Assembly (NCBI RefSeq): GCF_037038585.1
Contig: NC_092541.1
Coordinates: forward strand, 3,965,445 to 4,029,444
DNA: 64,000 nt
Reading direction: 5' to 3'
DNA from: Patagioenas fasciata
Taxonomy: Eukaryota; Chordata; Aves; Columbiformes; Columbidae
Made by a program: the position numbers and the translations under genes
Notes under the pieces: model-generated
What the model was told of the DNA's origin: nothing
What the model saw: the letters and a program-made list of their open reading frames with translations, nothing else
Database searches by the model: none
In this document: piece after piece, positions 1 through 31,586 of the stretch
Layout of the letters: every line of letters begins with the position of its first letter
Position numbering within the stretch: the first letter of the stretch is position 1

Positions 1-783
1 GATTGAATTAACAACTCCACATACACAGAGAAAGAAAATGAAGACAACACAAAATTCTTTTGAAACAGGTTCTTTTTTTTTCCTGAATATTCACCAATTT
101 TCAAAAAACTACGAAAATATCAGGGACTGTAACAACATAGCACTTGGAAAAAGGCAGTTGTATACAAAACGAAGCATGCTCTTGTTTTAGGGTTGAAGTG
201 CATTTTTGTATTTACCTGGGTTCTTTTCTTCCTTTGACACAGTGTAAAAGAAGAAAGTACCAGTTTATTTAGCAGGATGGTTCAGGAAAATAAGGAAGAA
301 CATGCTTTCCTCGTTACAAAACTCTACCAGAAGGTGCGTGCTTGAGGTCCGAAATACAAACAGACACATTTTGTAGCATGCAGGTTTTGTTGTACCACCC
401 ACCCGGCACTTCCCTTCCCCTGCCCCATGGCCAAAGATGCGCTCTGTGCGACGCATTTTGCCCTAAATCCCAGGTAGCGGTATCCAAGGTAACAGAAAAT
501 AGAGTCCAGATCTGCACATTATCACCGTTTCTGCGAGTTTCATGCAAAACTTCAGCCATTTCTGCATGCAACACGATGCTGGTCATTTATTGTGCTTCGT
601 ACAACTCTGGGGAGACTGCCCCGTTCACCACAACAGAGTTTGTTGACTGGGAAGCACAGATTTGCTTTCCCACGGACACAGACATATTAAAAGATGCGTT
701 CCCACCTTTCCACTCCCCCCCAGGGAAAGTGCATCTCAGCACCAGATCCAGACAGGTCACTTGCCTACAAAAGCCCGGTGGCT
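1..783 (-). other. RPRML: RPRML 3' untranslated region
   Basis: This lies downstream of the RPRML stop on the minus strand. It becomes A/T-rich towards the window edge, as long 3'UTRs often do. Two minus-strand AATAAA hexamers are visible (read as TTTATT on plus at 586-591 and 264-269). Which one is used, or whether transcription runs past the edge, cannot be told from the sequence. No other gene is seen here. Confidence 0.6.
264..269 (-). promoter_or_regulatory. Candidate RPRML polyadenylation signal
   Basis: AATAAA on the minus strand, about 515 nt past the RPRML stop, in A/T-rich sequence. A second copy at 586-591 is closer to the stop. The assignment is by position only. Confidence 0.35.
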
Positions 784-1122
<339 letters not shown>

Positions 1123-4100
1123 CTATGATCCCAAATTTCTGGGGAAGGCGAGAGGAACTTGGTGTCCCCCTGCCCACCCCTCACACTCCAAACCGCCTCC
1201 TGCCTTTCTTCTCACCACCCTGGGATGGAGGAGAAACTTCCCGAGCAGGCGGGAAGGGAATTCGTGCAGCGGAGGGATGCTCCGTCCTGGCACCGGCAGC
1301 GTTAGCACGAGCCCCCAGCCAAAGAAGAGAGAGAGAGGAAAGGCGAAGGGGACTCGGGGGAGAGGATGGCAACAGAAGATTGTCCCATGTTTCTTGTCCT
1401 CGCCGCTCCCCCGAAGCTGCCACCTTGTCCCCACGGGAGGGAGAGCTGGTTGCTGACGGCTGGGAGCTCCACAAATGCAAGTTCCAAGCTCAAAGTCTCC
1501 ACTGTGTTCAAAGAAAGAAAGAAAATGAACAGCAACTCCACCCCCTTCCAGCGCCCCCCCCAGCACCGCCTTCCTCCCCCTCCACGCTCACCCAGGCTGC
1601 CCCCCCTTCCCCACGCGTGTGCACCCCCACGAGTGCCAGCACCCACCCCTGTGCCACCCACTCCCAAAACCCTGCACCCAACTCGTTCTTCCCCCCAGAG
1701 CCCCCACCTGCTCCCAAAAGCAGCCCACAAGTCCCTGCTGGTCCTGGGCCGCTGGCAGGTCCCTGTCCCCCCCACGCTGGCTCCCCTGAGCATCAGGCCA
1801 CCGCTGCTGCCACCGATCCCGCTGCTGCTCTGTGCCACCCACTCCTTAGAGCAGCGCTGGCCCAATCCAGCCCTGTCCACCCCCGGCTCTGCTCAGTGAT
1901 TCCTGTCCTGTGTCTCCAGATGAGAGCTGGATTCATCCCCCTCCCTTGCTTCTTTGTCTTCCTCGGGCTCAGGGTTTCCCCTGCAGGTACCTTTGTCTCC
2001 TTTTTCACCCCCTTCAGCCCCTCCAAAGGGGAGCACTGGGATGCTGCACCCTGATTTCTGCCCTATACCCCTGCCCTGTCCCCACCGCTGGGTCCTACAG
2101 CAGCATCAGTGCTGCACCCACGGCTGGAGCATCACAGACCCTCTCCTTTGGGCCCCTCAGCCCCACTGAGGGCATCCCAAGGGAATTTTCAGCATCCTTT
2201 CCCTCTCCTTATCTGTATAAGCTCCCAAAGCGAAAGCCCAAGTCAGGGTGTTCAGCCTTGTCTGGCTTAGTCCTGACCTTGCCCATCCCAGGACTGTGCC
2301 CACGGAACTGCCACAGCCCGGCTCAGCTTGTCGGTGTTTGCCTGGAAACGTATCTGGATGGCAGAGCACAGGAGATCACCCCCCAGCCACGACGCGGGGA
2401 CCTTGCCCTGATTTATCTGTGTACACCTCAGCTCGCCTTCTTTGCCCAGCCCCTGGAGGGGATTTGAATAAACCTAAATGAGAACTGATAAATGGCAGCT
2501 CCAGGCAGAAGCGTGAGGCTGGCTGGGGATGGGAGAGACAGTGTCAATCGATTTTCCTTTCGGGCAGCTGGGATTTGTGTCCCTGTTTTGCTGTTGCGAC
2601 TTCAGGGGCTGAAAAACTGTTTGGTTTGGGTTTTTACTTGTTGCTCTTTTCTGCATGTGGCGTTTGCTCCCTGAAGGGCGGCCTGGCGTGCAAGGGCAGC
2701 TTGCAGCAGAATTGCTTACGGGAGGGAGGTGGAAAGCCATGATCCAACAAGAGCATCTGCTCCTCTTTATCCTGAGGGCCAGGAAAATAATCTCCAGGGG
2801 AAAGCAGAGCATCCCTGGTGCCCAAGCCCGGGTGGGAGCTCCTGTACCCACACTGAAGGAGTTTCTGCTCCCTCTGGTGGCTCCAGCTCCAGCCTCTCCT
2901 GCACCCATCGCACTCCTGCCTGCTCCTCACCTCCGTCCAAACAGGGACCTCCATACCCAGAGCTTCCCGTTATCTGCTACACAGAGTTAACATCACAGCG
3001 ATATTTTCAGGACAGGCAGCGCCTTCTTGCAGTCGACAGCGAAATTCAGTCCAAATGTGCTGAATTAAGTTCACGTCACCCTTGTGCTCAGGCAGGATGA
3101 GAGCCCAGGTGGGTGCAGGCAGGTTGAACACTTCATTTTGTGACTTTTTCTTCTTTTTTTGTTTTTTTTCCTGAGTTTTTGTGCCATGCTGGAGTATCCC
3201 AGCATCAGACGTGCTCACAGGGTGATACAGGGACAGGCTGCGGCATGGCCAGAAAACCCTTCAGAATTGGGAAAGGCCACACAGGCGGCATTTCCAGGCA
3301 GGGAGAGAAGGACCTGTGCAGGAAAAGCAGCAATTTGGATGCTCTAAAACTGATGAATGGGGCCTGCAGGCTGAGATGCCTCCAAGGATCTGGAACAGGG
3401 TGAGACTTAGAGCCCCCCAGCAGGCAGGTTTGGGGGTTGTATTGATGTCCCTGCCAAAATGCAGCTTTTTTTTGACACTGCACAAGGGTCTATGGGCTTC
3501 TCCGAACCCTCTTTACCAAACCCTCATTAAGGAGACTTAAGGCAGGAGTTGAATCCCAGGCAGAAAGTGATTCCCCGGTGAGCAGAGCCCATGCAACCGG
3601 GACGGTGGGGCTGAGAGGGGAAGCAAAGAGGCATCAAAACTCCTTTTAAAGCCAAGAAAGAGTCCTCAGCTCCCCAGACAGAGTCTCCATCTCCTTCTCT
3701 CCCCCACAAACACCATCATCTCTTGTAGGAGCTGCCCTATCTCTGCTGCCTGTGGGTCTCGCACAGTGCCTGGCACATCATCCTGTGGCTTCCAGCACCG
3801 TCAGGCTGTGTCTACAGCTCCCAGCACCCAAACCATCTCGTTTTGTGCTGCCTGGCAATTCGTTTCTATGTGTTGGGTCATTCTGACCTGGTGTTGTGTC
3901 ATTGTTGTCCCCAACCACTGTCATCTGGTGGGAGGGGGCAGCCCAGGGCTCCAGGGAAACAGCCCTTCTCTTTCTTCTGCCCCTATTTTGGGTGCCTCAG
4001 TTTCCCCATCTCTAAGAAGGAGACCTTGGTATCTGAGGGGAGCAAGGGGCTTATAAAACCCCTTCGGGAAGCGGCCAAAAGCAGCTCTGGCATTCTAGGG

Positions 4101-4620
4101 GGGACAATTCTTGTGCAGATCTGATTCCCTGTACTTGCTCAATATAGAAGCAATTTCTGAGGACACAGAGGGGAAAAAAACAATAGGAGTGAGAAGAAAA
4201 TCAGGTCCAAATTATCTGACCCCAAACTGAATGTCCTTCCCTTTGCAATGTCTAGGTTTAAACCCAAAGAGCTAGTTTCCGCAGGTCCAGCTCTGGGCTG
4301 GGTCTCGCTCAGCTCCCAGCTCCATTTCAGCAGCGATTTTCCCATTTACTCTGGGGAGGGGAGCTGAGAACCCACATTTTCATACCCATATGTATTTGCT
4401 CAATTTCCCTTTAAATCCTTGAACCTAGACGCTGCTCAGACTGGGTTTAAAATTCAGGCAAGGGTTAATAAAAAGAGGGAGTGAGCAAGATTTTGCAAGG
4501 AATTAAACCCAGGCGAAGGCGCCTATGGGAAAGAGCCTGTTACCGGCCCCAGGGCTGTAGGTCACTAGTGCCTGTACTTGCTGCCAAGGTTTATTAGGTC
4601 GTTGTTTGAGTTGAGAAGAG

Positions 4621-4628
4621 CATAAAAA
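4621..4628 (+). promoter_or_regulatory. TATA-like box of ITGB3
   Basis: CATAAAAA lies about 230 nt before the ITGB3 ATG, in front of a GC-rich stretch that would be the 5'UTR (about 4650-4854). The placement is plausible but no start site can be read from sequence. A GAGGAA (ETS-like) core on the minus strand near 4700 would suit a megakaryocyte promoter. Confidence 0.3.
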
Positions 4629-4669
4629 CTGGCATGACAGCTGGAGTCAGAGCAGGCGGGGAAACCGCC

Positions 4670-4676
4670 TGACTCA
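4670..4676. promoter_or_regulatory. AP-1 consensus site upstream of ITGB3
   Basis: A perfect TGACTCA about 180 nt before the ITGB3 start codon. It is a short motif, so chance occurrence is possible; its position in the proximal promoter or 5'UTR is what makes it worth noting. Confidence 0.3.
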
Positions 4677-4854
4677 AAACTGAGCGTGGAGCCAGCGCCG
4701 TTTCCTCCGGCCGGCCCCGCTCGCCGTGCGTGTGTCACACACCCAGACTCATGATTCATCTCCTGGACCGCTCAAAAGCTCCGTCTGCCCCAGCGCTGCT
4801 CCCCATCGCTCCCGGCGGGGACGGCCCCACCACGCTCAGGGTTTGCAGGACAAG

Positions 4855-24040
<19,186 letters not shown>

Positions 24041-25185
24041 GGGTGTCGCATCCAGTTCTGGCCCTGGGATCAGCCAGGGATCTGTGGGATCCTCTGGAAC
24101 CTGGTTTACAGAAGAGATTGTGTGTGTCTGCGTGTAATTTAACGATCCCTCAACTGTCTGTCACCCCACTGTAACTGCAGGGATGCGCTTTCCACAGCGA
24201 ACCTCTCGTCCTTACCTCGGCGGGTCGCCTCGCAGGAGCTGGCGGCCCCTCCATACACTGAACGCGGAGAAATGGGACTTTCTCTGCCCGGCGGGTCTGT
24301 GAACTGCAAGGTGCTCATCGGGCCAAGAGGCTTTTTTGGAAGCAGCTGCTCAAAGTGAAGGCTGAGCTGTGCTCTCCTCCATGGCTGGTGAAGCTCTGCC
24401 CCACTGGAGAGTCCCCTCGTGCACTGGACAGACACGGACCCCAGGGTCCAGGATTCATCTCCTTGGGGGACAGGGCAGCTCTGCTCGCTGCCACCAGGCA
24501 GGAACCATCATGGGGACCCTGCTTGCAGCCACGTGTTTCTGGTGCTGCTGTCACCCAGGATGGTGAAAAGCAAATGCCCAGCATCACAATGCCTGTTCTC
24601 CTTCCCTCCATGTGCACTCAGGTTCCACCACCAGCCAACTCCATGTAGCATCAGCTGTGCTGGTCCCAGCTGCAGCCTGGCTCAGTCCCCACAATGGTGC
24701 TGAGCTCGCTGTGTCCCTCTTCACTGTCCCCATGCCACAAAGCACATGGATGTGCAGGCAGCACCCTGGGGAGGGTTGTGATGCCTGACCCCTCTCTCTT
24801 TTCTGTGCTATTTGGGCTGCAGAATTGCACCACGCTTGGTTTTCTTTGTAGCTCAGGGTTCCAGAAGAGCAGGCAGGGCTCAGACCATGTCCTGCTGCCT
24901 GGGGTTGTGTGTTACCTATGGTTTGATCCCTGTGGGAAAAACAAAACTGAGTTTGGCTGTACCGGTGCTCCTGCCTGGTCTGTGCCCCAGCCCGAGCACG
25001 CTGGCTCTGTTCCCCTCATTGCACCAAAAAGAGACAGGGACCTTGTGCTCTGCGTGGAGCTGCCCCCAGGCTGAGTGGTGGTGGCTGTGTCCCCTCTGCT
25101 CCCCACAGCGTGGACGGCTGGAGGAGCAGCACCAGAATGGCAGCGATTCACGACATGAAAATAAAGAAACTTCAAACTATGAATG
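24041..25185 (+). other. ITGB3: ITGB3 3' untranslated region
   Basis: About 1.1 kb of single-copy sequence between the ITGB3 stop and the first downstream AATAAA. The end at about 25185 is inferred from that signal. Confidence 0.65.
25160..25165 (+). promoter_or_regulatory. ITGB3 polyadenylation signal
   Basis: AATAAA in GAAAATAAAGAAAC. It is followed within 40 nt by the GT-rich GGTGTTGGTGTT, the usual downstream element. Confidence 0.7.
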
Positions 25186-25698
25186 GTGTTGGTGTTCACA
25201 CCAGCAGCCTGTGCCCAGGGTTCCTGCCCTGTGGGCACCCCAGGAGGACTTGGGGAGCTGGGTTGGGCCAAGGGATGGGGGAGCCCAGTGCAAGCTGGGC
25301 TGTGAGCCCTCCATGGGGGGCTCTACACTGTCATGGGTGCCCTCTTGGGGGTGGGTAACCCATTTGGGGACACAGGCTGGGCCAGAGCTTTACTCTGGTA
25401 CCCCTGGCAGCCACCCCAGCAAGTGGGGTGAATGTCAGCAGCCCCCCATCCTGCCCCAGAGGAGGGGAGCTGGCCTGGGACCACTGGGGATTGTCCAGGA
25501 ACAGCTGGGGCCTGGGCTGGGGTGAAGGTGCTAAACCAGGGAGCAGGGTCCTGCCTGTGTCCCCAGCTCCGTGCACCCGCTGGGCACCGCATCATACAGC
25601 CTGCAGGGACACCCAGCGGCCACCCTTCAAAGCAGCGTTTTGGGACGGGTAAGTGAGGGAAAAACTGTTTCGTTGGATATCTGACACCCCAATATCTG

Positions 25699-25733
25699 GA
25701 GCACAATGATGGGGAGCGGCTGAGGGACCTGAA
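25699..25733 (+). repeat. Tiny CR1-like remnant
   Basis: GGAGCACAATGATGGGGAGC and GGCTGAGGGACC resemble the 5' part of the commonest CR1 subfamily here. Only about 35 bp, so weak. Confidence 0.45.
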
Positions 25734-26017
25734 GTGGTCACCTAACCCACAATAAGAAATGAGATGCACAAATCCTGCTGGCTTGAGATAGGTTAGAAAG
25801 AGAGTCCAGAGACCTCACTCTGATAGGGATGCTCCCATGGGCAGACTCCCACATGCACCGGTAAGTCCCTCTAGCCCTGCCCTGGCACTGTTTGGGTGGA
25901 GGTGGGAGCTTTGCCAAGCATTTGCAGAAACCTCAGGACCTCAACTCCATCTCCTGATCCACATCACTTTGCTTCTGGTCCTTGGCTGAGCAGCGATGCT
26001 TGAACCAGGGGTGATAT

Positions 26018-26226
26018 GGAGCATGATGGGGAGCAGCTGAGGGAGCTGGGGGGTTCAGCTGGAGAACAGGAGCTGAGGGGAGACCTTCTGATCTCTGAAC
26101 TGCCTGAAAGGAGCTTGGAGCCGCGGGGGTCGGGCTCTGCTCCCCAGGAACAAGCGCCAGGAGCAGAGGAAACGGCCTCAAGTTGCGCCAGGGGAGGTTG
26201 AGGTTGGATGTGGGGAACAATTTCTT
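26018..26226 (+). repeat. CR1 LINE fragment lacking its 3' tail
   Basis: Matches the GGAGCTTGGAGCCGCGGGGG subfamily but stops abruptly after GGGGAACAATTTCTTC, so the 3' third is missing: a later deletion or rearrangement. Confidence 0.88.
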
Positions 26227-26311
26227 CTTTCTGCTGGTCCCTCCCGCTCCCATCCCCGTGCTCAGCCAGTGTTTGATGGTGTGGGTGCACCAGACCCCCT
26301 CTCCCTTCAAG

Positions 26312-27964
26312 TTGTGACAGAAGGAATGGCAGACACAGGACAAGAAGAGAAAGCAGCAGGTGAGCGATGTCCAGCATCGGCCGCAGCCGCGAGCCTCAAG
26401 GGCCGGCAGTTCCACGGAGAGCTGCTCCCGAGCATCGCAGCGCGGAGCCCCCAGTGCTGCCGAGGCGGCTGTCACACCCCAGGACAGGTAACACCGGCAT
26501 CACCTGGGTCCCTGGGTGCCCCCCCGGGGTGATCCGGGTCCCCCAAGGCAGAGGGATGGGTGCTGGGCAGGGACGTCTCACACGTGTCCGTCTGCTCCCT
26601 TGGTAAGAAGAGCACGTCCAGCCCGTGCGTGAGTCTGGGAGAAGAGCGGGATGAGGCTGTGCCGGAGCTGGAAGGTAACTCTGCTCCTCCCCATCCAGTT
26701 CAGCTGTGCTCGCTCCATCGTGCTCCTCTGAAACCCTCTGTCCCGCCTCGAGGACTCCAGCACGCTGCAGAAACCAAAGCGATGCCATATGCACAATTTG
26801 GGGAGATCCCCATTTCCCATTGAGCTGTGGGGTGAGCCCAGACCCCTGTTTAACCAAGTTCACCACCCCCGATGCCAGCAGACGTGGCTGCTTGCAGGAT
26901 CAGGCCCACGACCGTGAGGACCAGCTGCCAGGAGTCTGGAGTGGCTTTTTACCCCAAAAATCAGGGCTGTGTCGCTGTGCTGGCCGGTGTGACAGCCGGG
27001 GTCCCTCCTGGGGCAGGGGACGGAGGTGGCGGCTGCTCTCCCTTCCCTGGGAGAAGCCATTTGTGAGCAGTAATAACTCCAGCCCTGCTGAACCTGCACA
27101 TTTTGGGCTGCGTTGAGGCTGTTGGTGTCAGGGACCACTAGATGGTGATGTCTGTACGCGCTCGCTCAGACGCTTTCCACCTCTCTGTGCTGCTTCCCCA
27201 CCATCTCCCACTGCGGACAGGGATGGATCCCCAGGGAAATTTCCCCCGTGGAGGTTTCCAGACAGTGGGGACACCCCACTCACCCCTCAGCAGAGAACGG
27301 AGTGCGAAGCAGCACAGTGTGGCAAGGGAACAAGAGAAAGGTTGTTACGGGCTTCCCCCCTAGAAGGCTTGTTGTCAGCACGGCCAGGAGTGGTTTCACA
27401 TTTAGGCTGGTCCTGCAGTATCATATAGTCCTCCTGAGATATAACAGGAGTACATAAAGGAAGGGACAATCTCCTATCCCAATTTGGGGAACCAATGACC
27501 TAAGGAAGCATCAACACCCTCTTTGACAGCGATAACTGAAGCTCCTGAGTGCAGAGCTACAATTAAACCAAACACATGGGCTTACCCTTCCTCTGCCCAG
27601 ATCCCCAAGTCCCCTGCACTCTGTAGCTGTTTAGAGGTCGATGTTTTGCTGCACAGTGAGGAACAACCCACCCAAATCCCAGCCCCAAATCCCTCGTGGT
27701 TATAACTCATTGTTTCCAACCGAATATATAACACAGGTAACACCTCCCTCCATCCCACTTAACCCACTGTCCTGCCCCTGCCTGCAGCATCCGATGATGC
27801 TTTCGACTTATTCCCTGAAGACACTGATGACAATATCAGCCTTTACAGCACAGAGACGATCGCTGTGTGGCCACAGATTAGATCACGCAGCCCAGAGATG
27901 TCCGATGAGCCTGGGTGGCCAGACACCGATGCTGAGTGCTCCAGACCAGGCGCTCTTCCCCGAG
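26312..27964 (+). other. Exon-like segments of unknown gene (unassigned)
   Basis: Three open segments are bounded by splice-like AG/GT and share phase 1-in, 1-out: 26312-26359 (VTEGMADTGQEEKAA), 26401-26487 (PAVPRRAAPEHRSAEPPVLP and on) and 27788-27964 (SDDAFDLFPEDTDDNISLYS, then TETIAVWPQI). A fourth (26611-26673, SLGEERDEAVPELE) has a good donor but does not fit the phase upstream. The acidic, Ser/Asp-rich composition of the last looks protein-like. I recognise no family, and chance splice signals are common, so this is only a candidate for an unannotated gene. Confidence 0.25.
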
Positions 27965-28366
27965 GTTTGTTCCGAGCCCATTTCTGGGTGTGCAAAGCGA
28001 TCTTCCTCCACGTGCCTTCCCCAAGGCGAGCACCAAGTTCCACAGCCATGTCACACGTGAAAAGCTTTAGCAGCGTTTCTGCTCCCCTCAGATTTTGGCA
28101 GCAGGACAGATGGCTGCTGCTGTGAGTCCAGCTCTGGAGGTGAGAGGAATTCAGGTTTGCTTTATGCCCATCACCCGTCTTCCCAATGAGTTCTAAAATA
28201 CACGTGATGACACCGGCAAAGCCAAATAAAGGCTTGCAGAATGTGGTGAGGGATGAGCCAACCACTTCATTTGAGAGCCACTGCTGCTGCGAGACAACCT
28301 GGGTGCAGGAGGTGAGTGGGACAAGCGACACTTCAGCCATGTAACAGTATTGAAGGAACTCTTTAA

Positions 28367-28554
28367 GAGGGTGGTGAGAGCCTGGCCCAGGTTGGCCAGA
28401 GAGGTGGTGGATGAACCATCCCTGGAGACATCCCAGGCCAGGCTGGACGGGGCTCTGAGCAACCTGAGCTGGTGAAGGTGTCCCTGCTCATGGCAGGGGG
28501 GACACTGGGCGAGCTGGGAAGGGCCCTTCCTACCTATTCTATGATTCTGTGATT
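28367..28554 (+). repeat. CR1 LINE 3' fragment
   Basis: GAGGGTGGTGAGAGCCTGGC through GCAACCTGAGCTGGTGAAGG to the tail CTATTCTATGATTCTGTGAT. Confidence 0.9.
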
Positions 28555-29060
28555 GAAGGAGGTGTGAGAACAAGACTAAAAACTCATCCTCTGTTTAATC
28601 AGGCACCTGCACACTGCAAAAAGCAGGGGAGCTCCGCTGGTGTCAGCACCGTGTGCTCAAACACATCACGTCACCCGACAGCACAAACCTGGGCAGGGCA
28701 CGAGAAGAAGTGAGTGTGAAACACGGGGGGCAGATGTCACACTGTGTTGTACGGGGACGGCAGTTAGAGCAGAACTAAGTGTGGCTGATCGCCCACGTCA
28801 CCCATACATTAACTGTCTGGTGAATGCTTTAACTAGACACAGGTACTAAAGAGCAATTTGGTCATAAGTGCAAGGAAAAGTTAAACCAGAGGCAGAATAG
28901 CAACCTAGTTGTTTATTATTGTTAATCATCAGCATGAATTGGTTATAACCAGCCAGCACCGCATCGTTACACATCACCAAGGTGCTTTTTGCCTTGTACG
29001 GATGTCACGCGTGTCCCACCTGTGCAAAGCTGTGTGACTGTCCCCCCAAGTGTCCTCTGT

Positions 29061-29567
29061 TCTGCGCTGGGGCGGCCTCACCTGGAGCATTCACTGTGTG
29101 CAGGGCTGGGGACACAGGACAGAAAGGAGATAAAGCTACTAGAGGGTGTCCAGAAGAAGGACATCAAGATGGTGAAGGTTTGGAGGGGAAGCCGTATGAG
29201 GAGCGGCTGCAGTCCCTGGGTTTGCTCAGCTGGAGCAGAGCAGACTGAGGGCAGAGCTCATGGGCTGCAGGTTCAGCAGGGGAGCAGGAGGGGCAGGGCT
29301 GAGCTCTTCTCTGTGACAGTGACAGAGCCCAGGGAATGGCAGCAGATGTGCCAGGGGGGGTCAGTGGGACATGAGGAAAAGGTTCTGCACCCAGAGGTGC
29401 TGGACACTGAACAGGCTCCCAGGGAGGTGTCACGGCCCAACCTGACAGTGTTCAAGAAGAGACTGGACAACGTCCTCAGACACACGGGGTGACCTGTGGG
29501 GTGTCCTGTGCGGGGACAGCAGTTGGACTCCATGATCCTTGTGGGTCCCTTCCAACTCAGGACATTC
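29061..29567 (+). repeat. CR1 LINE fragment of a different subfamily
   Basis: About 500 bp: CTGGGGCGGCCTCACCTGGA, AGAAGGACATCAAGATGG and the end GGTCCCTTCCAACTCAGGAC, followed directly by a microsatellite. This 3' end (CAACTCAGGACATTCT) is unlike the other copies. Confidence 0.82.
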
Positions 29568-29680
29568 TTCTTATTCTTATTTATTCTTATTCTTATTCTT
29601 ATTCTTATTCTTATTCTTATTCTTATTCTTATTCTTATTCTTATTCTTACTCTTCATTCTTATTCTTCATTCTTATTCTT
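29563..29680 (+). repeat. (ATTCTT)n microsatellite at a CR1 tail
   Basis: Roughly 120 bp of TTATTC hexamers, interrupted near the end by CATTC and ACTC variants. It starts exactly where the CR1 tail ATTCTATG-type repeat would begin. Confidence 0.92.
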
Positions 29681-30139
29681 GCCCTTAACCCACCCTGTCA
29701 CCCCAAAGACACAGTTTTTGCACCCAAATTAGTGTCATGAACACCCCAAGCTCCCACTCCATTTGGGATCTAGCTGGTTTTGCAGGCAGAGCTGTGTCCC
29801 CCTGCCTGCCCCGCTGGGTACCCTGGGGTGCCCTCCACTTCCTGAAGGGCAGGAGCCACCTCCCAGCCTTTCCATCCTCACATTCCTCACCCCAAGTTTG
29901 CTTCAGTCTAAAGGCAAAGCAAAAAAAGCCCAGTGCAGCTTGCACAGGCTCGCTGGCAGTGACAGGGCTGGGTTTGGGATCAGCTGATGGGACCTCCCAA
30001 ACTTCCCCTGAATTTTTTGCTGTGACCTACAGAGCAAGTGGAAATTCCCCATGGCCACAATGGGAGGATGTCCCTGTCCCTACCCTCCTCGCCAGCCAAA
30101 ACCACCGACTGATGAACACACAGGGGATGCTCTTTGTCC

Positions 30140-30240
30140 GCTCCTGTTCTCCAGCTGAACCCCCTGGGTCCCTCAGCTGCTCCCATCACACTTGTGCTCC
30201 AGCCCCTCACCAGCTCCGTTCCCTTCTCTCAACTCGCTCC
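30140..30240 (-). repeat. CR1 LINE internal fragment, antisense
   Basis: CTCCTGTTCTCCAGCTGAAC through CACACTTGTGCTCCAGCCCC, matching the body of the copy at 17268-17719. Both ends of the element are missing. Confidence 0.85.
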
Positions 30241-31128
30241 ACCTCAAGGACAAGACAGGACACAACCACACCACAAACCTCCCTTTTGCACCGTACCGTG
30301 CCCCCTTGCTCTGGCTTAGACCCCTAGGGGACCCCCAGGCAGGGTGTGCAAAGGGACAGGGGGTGCGATGTACCAGTGTCAAAGCGGGGTGACCCTGCAC
30401 AGCTGCTGGCCATCCCAGCCATCAGATGCCCCTGGCTGCAAAGAAATGCGGTCTTCATGCAAAATCCCCAGCAGCAGAGGGTGGGCACGAGGGGGGGATG
30501 AAGCAGGAACATCAGACGCCCCTCGCAAGAGGAGGAGCTGCACAACGGGAATAACACTTCCAAAAAGCCACCGGCTTAGATACGATGTTGGCAGCAGGGT
30601 TGGCACTGACTCCCCCCCCCCGCCCTCCCAGTTGTCCCGCTGCTCTTTCCAACTACATGTCACTTCTGGGAGAGATGGATGGGGAGGTGCTGGCCGGGGT
30701 CCCTTCCCACCTCCCCTCCACCTCCCCACGTCCCAGTTGGTGCCAGCACGAAGCCACCTCAACCTCTGGGACACCCAGCTCTGCCACCACCACCACCCCG
30801 GGTGGCTGGTGTCCCCATCTCGGGGGATGGCTGGGGGCGCAGGGGGGACCCCGGGGGCACTGGGTGATGCGGCTGCGGGGGGTGCAGGAGCTGCCAGCCC
30901 CATGATTGGCGTGGAGTGGGGGGGGACACGAATGCCACAGCTGAGACGGGGCCGAGGCTACCTGAAGGACCCCGCATGTCCTCAGGTTTCACTCATGACC
31001 ATCTGACAGCAGCAGCAGCTGCTCTGCCAACAGGCACTCGCTGAGCCAAAGCCTCCAGGAGCCGAAGGAGAGGGGGAAATCTGGCCCGAAAAGATCTCTC
31101 CTTGGGATTTTGCTCTCTCCACTCGACA

Positions 31129-31134
31129 GTAAGT
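31129..31134 (+). promoter_or_regulatory. Strong lone splice donor, possible non-coding exon end
   Basis: ACAGTAAGTACG is a near-perfect U2 donor with no obvious coding exon before it, about 9.4 kb before the SCN4A start. It could end a 5'UTR exon of SCN4A. Inference only. Confidence 0.2.
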
Positions 31135-31576
31135 ACGGGGTTCATCCCTGGGGTGATGCCAGGCCACCGGGAAGGGTCTACGGGGTCTCGGATGTCCCCA
31201 GGTTTGCTGTTGTCACCGTGCGCGGAACAGTACAAGTAATTCCGAGGGTTTTGCCATCTGAACGCCGGAGCTGGATGTGAGCAGAACAGCCCCTGTGGTC
31301 ACTGGGGGGTGTTCAGGGCTGTAGGCACCCGACGAACCCCCCTGCGTAGAAGACAGCCTGGAACGGGGGTAAACATTCCTGCAGGGCTTGGGGACACAGG
31401 TGGCAGCAGCCACCTGACCCTTGGTGGCCACGGACACGCCACCGGGATGAGAGGGGACAGCGGGGGATGTGACGGCAAACGAGTTTCTGAGCCACCTTCC
31501 CAGTCGGGGAAAGGGAGCTCCGGGCAGGGCTGAAAAGTCGCAAGTCGCCTTTCTCCTGGCTTCTCCTCCTGGCGAT

Positions 31577-31586
31577 CTAAATATAA
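31577..31586 (+). promoter_or_regulatory. MEF2-type / TATA-like element
   Basis: CTAAATATAA fits the MEF2 consensus CTA(A/T)4TA(A/G) and is followed by the NFI-like TTGGCCAAGCCAA. It lies about 9 kb upstream of SCN4A coding sequence in GC-rich DNA. A MEF2 site would suit a muscle gene, but a 10-mer of this degeneracy can occur by chance. Confidence 0.25.

Noticed and set aside
1125-2054. Long proline- and serine-rich open frames on both strands upstream of RPRML
   Set aside because: They follow from the C/T-rich strand bias; no start context, no splice logic and no family resemblance.
28640-28849. Short open frame ending CLVNALTRHRY
   Set aside because: No similarity that I recognise, no splice context; length is within chance.
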